From UBA3775 sp964584255 (GTDB taxonomy: Bacteria; Bacillota; Clostridia; Lachnospirales; Lachnospiraceae), in the NCBI GenBank assembly GCA_964584255.1, contig CAZOZM010000025.1, forward strand, positions 1 to 15,878: DNA of 15,878 nt. The letters run 5' to 3'. The translations under genes and the position numbers were made by a program. The notes under the pieces were generated by a model. It made no database searches, had not been told where the DNA came from, and saw only the letters and a list, made by a program, of their open reading frames with translations. Every line of letters starts with the position of its first letter. The first letter of the stretch is position 1. Below are positions 12,886-15,878 of the stretch, one piece after another.

Positions 12886-13764
12886 ATGAAAAATATATCA
12901 CAGAAAAACTTTGAAGGAGAGAGAGCTCTTTTCGGAGAAAAGAACCTGGTGCTTGAAAGCTGTATCTTTGACAACGGAGAATCACCACTCAAGGAATGCT
13001 CGGATATAGAGGCATATAATACGCTTTTCAGATGGAAATATCCGTTTTGGTACAGTAAAAACATAAAACTGGAGGATTGCACGCTCTTTGACATGGCGAG
13101 AGCGGGAATCTGGTATACAAAAAATATTTCGGTAAAGAATACGGTTATAGAGGCGCCTAAGAGTTTCAGAAGAACAGATAACATTACGCTGGAAGACGTC
13201 AGTTTTACAAATGCGGAGGAAACTCTTTGGAACTGTTCAAATGTAGATATGAAGAATGTTACGGCAAAGGGCGATTATTTTGCAATGGGCTGTGAAAATA
13301 TGAATATTGACGGCCTTACCCTTGTGGGAAACTATTCCTTTGACGGAGTGAAAAACATGGAAATACGCAATTCCAGGCTGCTTTCAAAGGATGCTTTTTG
13401 GAACACGGAAAATGTTACGGTCTATGATTCATTTATATCGGGAGAGTATCTCGGCTGGAATGCGAAGAATCTGACTCTCGTGAACTGCACGATTGAGAGC
13501 CTGCAGGGAATGTGTTATATTGACGGGCTAAAAATGGTTAACTGTAAAATCATAGGAACTGTACTTGCATTTGAGTATTCGGAGAATATCGATGCAAAAA
13601 TAAGCAGCGGAATAGAGAGTGTTTTTAATCCGGGCTCGGGCACAATTGAAGCGGATTTCATCGGTGAGCTTATAATTGAGAAAGATGAGACGGATGAAAA
13701 GAAAACAAGAATAATATGCAGTGATATCAGAAAGAAATCTGACAAACCGGAATGGAAAAGGTAA
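12886..13764 (+). CDS. DUF3737-family predicted right-handed beta-helix protein
   Basis: The 292-residue protein belongs to the DUF3737 family, which has no established function. The sequence is a series of short imperfect repeats of about 20-22 residues, each ending in a Cys/Asn-rich turn such as NIKLEDCTLF, NISVKNTVIE, NITLEDVSFT, NVDMKNVTAK, NMEIRNSRLL, NVTVYDSFIS and NLTLVNCTIE. That pattern predicts a right-handed parallel beta-helix like that of pectate lyases. It has no signal peptide, so it is probably cytoplasmic. The start at 12886 has GGAGG five nucleotides upstream; an earlier in-frame ATG at 12838 has no ribosome binding site. The next gene, a PatB-like C-S lyase, begins 22 nt after the stop, so the two are likely one operon. 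A role linked to that enzyme is inferred only. Confidence 0.88.
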   Translation: MKNISQKNFEGERALFGEKNLVLESCIFDNGESPLKECSDIEAYNTLFRWKYPFWYSKNIKLEDCTLFDMARAGIWYTKNISVKNTVIEAPKSFRRTDNITLEDVSFTNAEETLWNCSNVDMKNVTAKGDYFAMGCENMNIDGLTLVGNYSFDGVKNMEIRNSRLLSKDAFWNTENVTVYDSFISGEYLGWNAKNLTLVNCTIESLQGMCYIDGLKMVNCKIIGTVLAFEYSENIDAKISSGIESVFNPGSGTIEADFIGELIIEKDETDEKKTRIICSDIRKKSDKPEWKR

Positions 13765-13786
13765 GTGTCGGTGTAAGAGGTATTTA

Positions 13787-14989
13787 ATGTATAACTTTGA
13801 CGAGGAAGTAAACAGAAGGAAGAGCGGCGCCGTAAAGTGGAATGTACCGGATTCGGTTCTTCCCATGTGGGTTGCCGACATGGATTTCAAAACGGCACCT
13901 GAGGTCGTGGAGGCAATGCGTGAAAGGCTGGAGTGCGGTGATTTCGGGTATGCAGAGACGGGTGATGAATGGAAAAAGGCATATATAAACTGGTGGAGGG
14001 AGCTTCACGGGTTTGAGATTGATGAGAGCTGGATTTTTTTCAGCACGGGTGTTGTCCCTGCGATTTCCGCCACGGTAAGGAAGCTGACTACGCCAAACGA
14101 AAATGTTGTGGTTCTCACTCCGGTTTACAATATCTTCTTTAACTCCGTGGTAAATAACGGATGCCGTGTGCTTGAAAGCCGTTTGATTTTTAACGGTGAA
14201 ACATACGTGATCGATTATGCGGATTTGGAGGAAAAACTTGCCAATTCACAGACAAGTCTCATGATTTTCTGCAATCCGCACAATCCTGTGGGAAAAATCT
14301 GGGGAAGAGAAGAAATTGCAAGGGTCGGAGAGCTTTGTAAAAAGCACAATGTGGTGGTTGTTTCGGATGAAATCCATTGTGATTTGTGCGACCCGGGCAG
14401 GGAATATGTACCATTTGCTTCCGTTTCGGATGATTGCAGGATGAATTCCATCACATGTATTGCACCGACAAAAACATTTAATCTTGCCGGTATACAGACG
14501 TCGGCAGTGGTAATTCCAAATGAATATTTGAGAAATAAGATAAATCGGGCTTTAAATACGGATGAGTGTGCAGAACCGAATGTGTTTGCGGTGATTGCGC
14601 CGACGGCTGCGTTTAATAAAGGAAGGCAGTGGCATAAAGAACTGACGGAGTACCTTTATCTTAATAAAAAAGAAGTGGCGGAATATGTGGCTGAAAACAT
14701 TCCGCTTATCAGGGTTATGCCTTCGGAGGCAACATATCTGCTGTGGCTGGATGCCGGGGAGGCAATAAAGGAAAGGTACGGAGATGAAATTCCGGAAAAA
14801 CCTGATGAAGAGCTGGCAGACTTTTTATTTGAGAATGCCGGTCTCTATCTGAATGCCGGTTCCCATTATGGAGATGCCGGAAAGGGATTTTTGAGGATGA
14901 ACTGTGCCTGTACGAGAAAGAATCTGAGGGAAGGACTTGGCAGACTGAAAAAAGGAATCAACTTATGGTGTGGGAAAGGAAAGATATGA
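13787..14989 (+). CDS. patB: PatB/MalY-family PLP-dependent C-S lyase (cystathionine beta-lyase type)
   Basis: This 400-residue fold-type I PLP enzyme splits C-S bonds in cystathionine or cysteine conjugates, giving a thiol, pyruvate and ammonia. Subfamily marks include LPMWVADMDFKTAPEV (25-40), CNPHNPVGK (162-170), SDEIHCDL (193-200), which holds the Asp that contacts the PLP ring nitrogen, the PLP lysine Lys229 in APTKTFNLAG, and NAGSHYGDAGKGFLRMN with the substrate-carboxylate Arg near the end. The start at 13787 is chosen for AGAGG six nucleotides upstream and the family-typical opening YNFDEEVNRR. Upstream in-frame codons lie inside the DUF3737 gene. It lies between the DUF3737 and GNAT genes and its stop overlaps the GNAT start. 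MalY-type regulatory activity is known in Escherichia coli but cannot be inferred here. Confidence 0.92.
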   Translation: MYNFDEEVNRRKSGAVKWNVPDSVLPMWVADMDFKTAPEVVEAMRERLECGDFGYAETGDEWKKAYINWWRELHGFEIDESWIFFSTGVVPAISATVRKLTTPNENVVVLTPVYNIFFNSVVNNGCRVLESRLIFNGETYVIDYADLEEKLANSQTSLMIFCNPHNPVGKIWGREEIARVGELCKKHNVVVVSDEIHCDLCDPGREYVPFASVSDDCRMNSITCIAPTKTFNLAGIQTSAVVIPNEYLRNKINRALNTDECAEPNVFAVIAPTAAFNKGRQWHKELTEYLYLNKKEVAEYVAENIPLIRVMPSEATYLLWLDAGEAIKERYGDEIPEKPDEELADFLFENAGLYLNAGSHYGDAGKGFLRMNCACTRKNLREGLGRLKKGINLWCGKGKI

Positions 14990-15753
14990 TAGAAAGACTT
15001 TTTAATACGGAAAACCTGTTGGACAAATTCGCCGGGATTGAAGATTCCGCGCTTATTTCCTGTGTTCAGCAGACAATGGGAGAGATTTACGGCGTAAGGG
15101 GAAAGGATTCCTTCATGGCAGTGATGGGAGATTACAGATATTACGCCGGTGACGTTTCAAGAGAACTCGCAGAATATGTTCCGGAGGGTGAGGAATTTCC
15201 GGAAGTAATTCTCATACCTCAAAATGATGAGTGGATGGAGATTTTGATGGAGGTTTACGGAGAAAGAGCCGAAAAGGTTTCCAGATATGGCCTGAAAAAA
15301 GACGGCGACGTTTTTGACAGAGAAAAACTCGAAGAAAATCTGAAGCTTCTGCCGGACGGTTATGAACTGAGGATTGTGGATGAAGAGCTTTTTGACGGAT
15401 ACAAGGCAGGAAAATGGGGTCATGGTCTGCTTGAAAACTATCCGGACTTCCGGACATATGAGAAATACGGCCTCGGAGTTTCGGTTATGAAGGATGGTGA
15501 GCCGGTTGCTCATGCAGTTCCGTTTTCGGGTTACAGAGAGGGTATCGAGATTCAGATAGAAACCAATCCGGAACACAGAAGAAAGGGATTTGCAAAGGTT
15601 GCATCATCAAAGCTGATTCTTATGTGCCTTGAGCGAGGACTCTATCCGAGTTGGGATGCGGCAAATCTGAAATCTCTCGGTCTTGCAACGCAGTTGGGAT
15701 ACCATCCGTCAGGAGAATATGTTTCTCTCAAAATAAAATTAAAAAAATTTTAA
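14986..15753 (+). CDS. GNAT-family N-acetyltransferase, ZmaR-like type
   Basis: The 255-residue protein has an alpha/beta N-terminal part of unknown role (about 1-125) and a C-terminal GNAT fold (about 126-255). The acetyl-CoA loop is EHRRKGFAKVASSKLI (196-211), with RRKGFA replacing the usual R/QxxGxG/A. The following strand and helix (YPSWDAANLKSLGLATQLGY) have the W-D-A-N-x-x-S layout of the GNAT_acetyltran family, which includes the zwittermicin-resistance acetyltransferase ZmaR. The substrate is unknown. The start at 14986 overlaps the PatB stop as ATGA, with GAAAGGA five nucleotides upstream, so translation is coupled. An alternative ATG at 14965 would add seven residues but has a poorer ribosome binding site. 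No terminator is evident after the gene. Confidence 0.88.
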   Translation: MIERLFNTENLLDKFAGIEDSALISCVQQTMGEIYGVRGKDSFMAVMGDYRYYAGDVSRELAEYVPEGEEFPEVILIPQNDEWMEILMEVYGERAEKVSRYGLKKDGDVFDREKLEENLKLLPDGYELRIVDEELFDGYKAGKWGHGLLENYPDFRTYEKYGLGVSVMKDGEPVAHAVPFSGYREGIEIQIETNPEHRRKGFAKVASSKLILMCLERGLYPSWDAANLKSLGLATQLGYHPSGEYVSLKIKLKKF

Positions 15754-15761
15754 AAAAGTAC

Positions 15762-15789
15762 TTGCATTTTTTGGAAAAGGATGTATAAT
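15762..15789 (+). promoter_or_regulatory. Predicted tRNA-Lys promoter
   Basis: TTGCAT (15762-15767) and TATAAT (15784-15789) are 16 bp apart, and the start would be near 15796. A 6-bp hairpin, GCTTGT-GACGA-ACAAGC (15797-15813), lies in the 5' leader between the start and the tRNA, probably removed with it by RNase P. Confidence 0.65.
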
Positions 15790-15823
15790 AGTCCTTGCTT
15801 GTGACGAACAAGCCAATAAATGC

Positions 15824-15878
15824 GCACCGCTAGCTCAGTTGGTAGAGCACCTGACTCTTAATCAGGGTGTCCAGGGTT
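15824..15878 (+). tRNA. tRNA-Lys (anticodon CTT), 3' end beyond window
   Basis: The 5' acceptor strand GCACCGC (15824-15830) is followed by TA, the D arm GCTCAGTTGGTAGAGC and the anticodon arm CCTGA-CTCTTAA-TCAGG. The anticodon is CTT at 15857-15859. The sequence ends at the start of the T arm (CCAGGGTT), so the last 20 or so bases are outside the window. Confidence 0.93.

Noticed and set aside
13721..13786. N-terminal extension of the C-S lyase into the DUF3737 gene
   Set aside because: The extra 22 residues are Arg/Lys-rich noise read inside another gene. The conserved protein begins at YNFDEEVNRR behind AGAGG.
1..15878. CRISPR array, insertion sequence or phage genes
   Set aside because: No regularly spaced repeats, transposase, integrase or structural phage proteins were found on either strand.

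Overview
The window looks like a chromosomal segment of a low-to-moderate GC Firmicute, most likely a gut or rumen clostridium of the Lachnospiraceae/Ruminococcaceae kind. The reasons are strong AGGAGG-type ribosome binding sites, TTGACA/TATAAT promoters, tRNA genes without an encoded CCA, and protein types common in that group (DUF3737, a clostridial PnuC, an HPr with Arg at position 46). The assignment is an inference from style; no marker gene fixes the species.

Layout. (1) Positions 1-900, minus strand: the N-terminal 300 codons of an orphan AAA_14/DUF4143 ATPase, more GC-rich than its surroundings and probably acquired. (2) 901-2500: a worn region with tRNA-Pro(CGG), the C-terminal scrap of a membrane permease (probably NCS2 type) abutting a truncated sigma-70-like factor, and a small DUF6709-like hypothetical gene with its own terminator. 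(3) 2763-3605, plus strand: pnuC (nicotinamide riboside transporter type) behind a strong promoter and a leader of about 100 nt that holds a complete intrinsic terminator ending at the ribosome binding site. This is the architecture of a riboswitch or attenuator. (4) 3556-9892, minus strand: a self-contained sucrose PTS operon, scrA (EIIBCA), scrB (sucrose-6-phosphate hydrolase), scrK (fructokinase, TTG start), ptsH (HPr) and ptsI (Enzyme I), with a LacI-family regulator (10007-11008) just upstream. (5) 11067-12716, minus strand: an O-antigen ligase/polymerase-like membrane protein. (6) 12886-15753, plus strand: a three-gene unit of DUF3737 beta-helix protein, PatB/MalY C-S lyase and a ZmaR-like GNAT acetyltransferase, the last two overlapping as ATGA. 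(7) A tRNA-Lys(CTT) that runs off the end, with its own promoter.

How the genes work together. Sucrose is phosphorylated on entry by ScrA. The phosphate comes from PEP through the EI and HPr encoded in the same operon. ScrB splits sucrose-6-phosphate into glucose-6-phosphate and fructose, and ScrK phosphorylates the fructose. A perfect 14-bp palindrome sits just downstream of the predicted scrA transcription start and fits both a LacI-family operator and the CcpA cre consensus. The operon's HPr lacks the regulatory Ser46 needed for classical CcpA co-repression.

The best candidates for something not yet described are the pnuC leader RNA, the complete PTS operon with its Ser46-less HPr, and the DUF3737/PatB/GNAT unit. 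No mobile element, CRISPR array or phage gene was seen.
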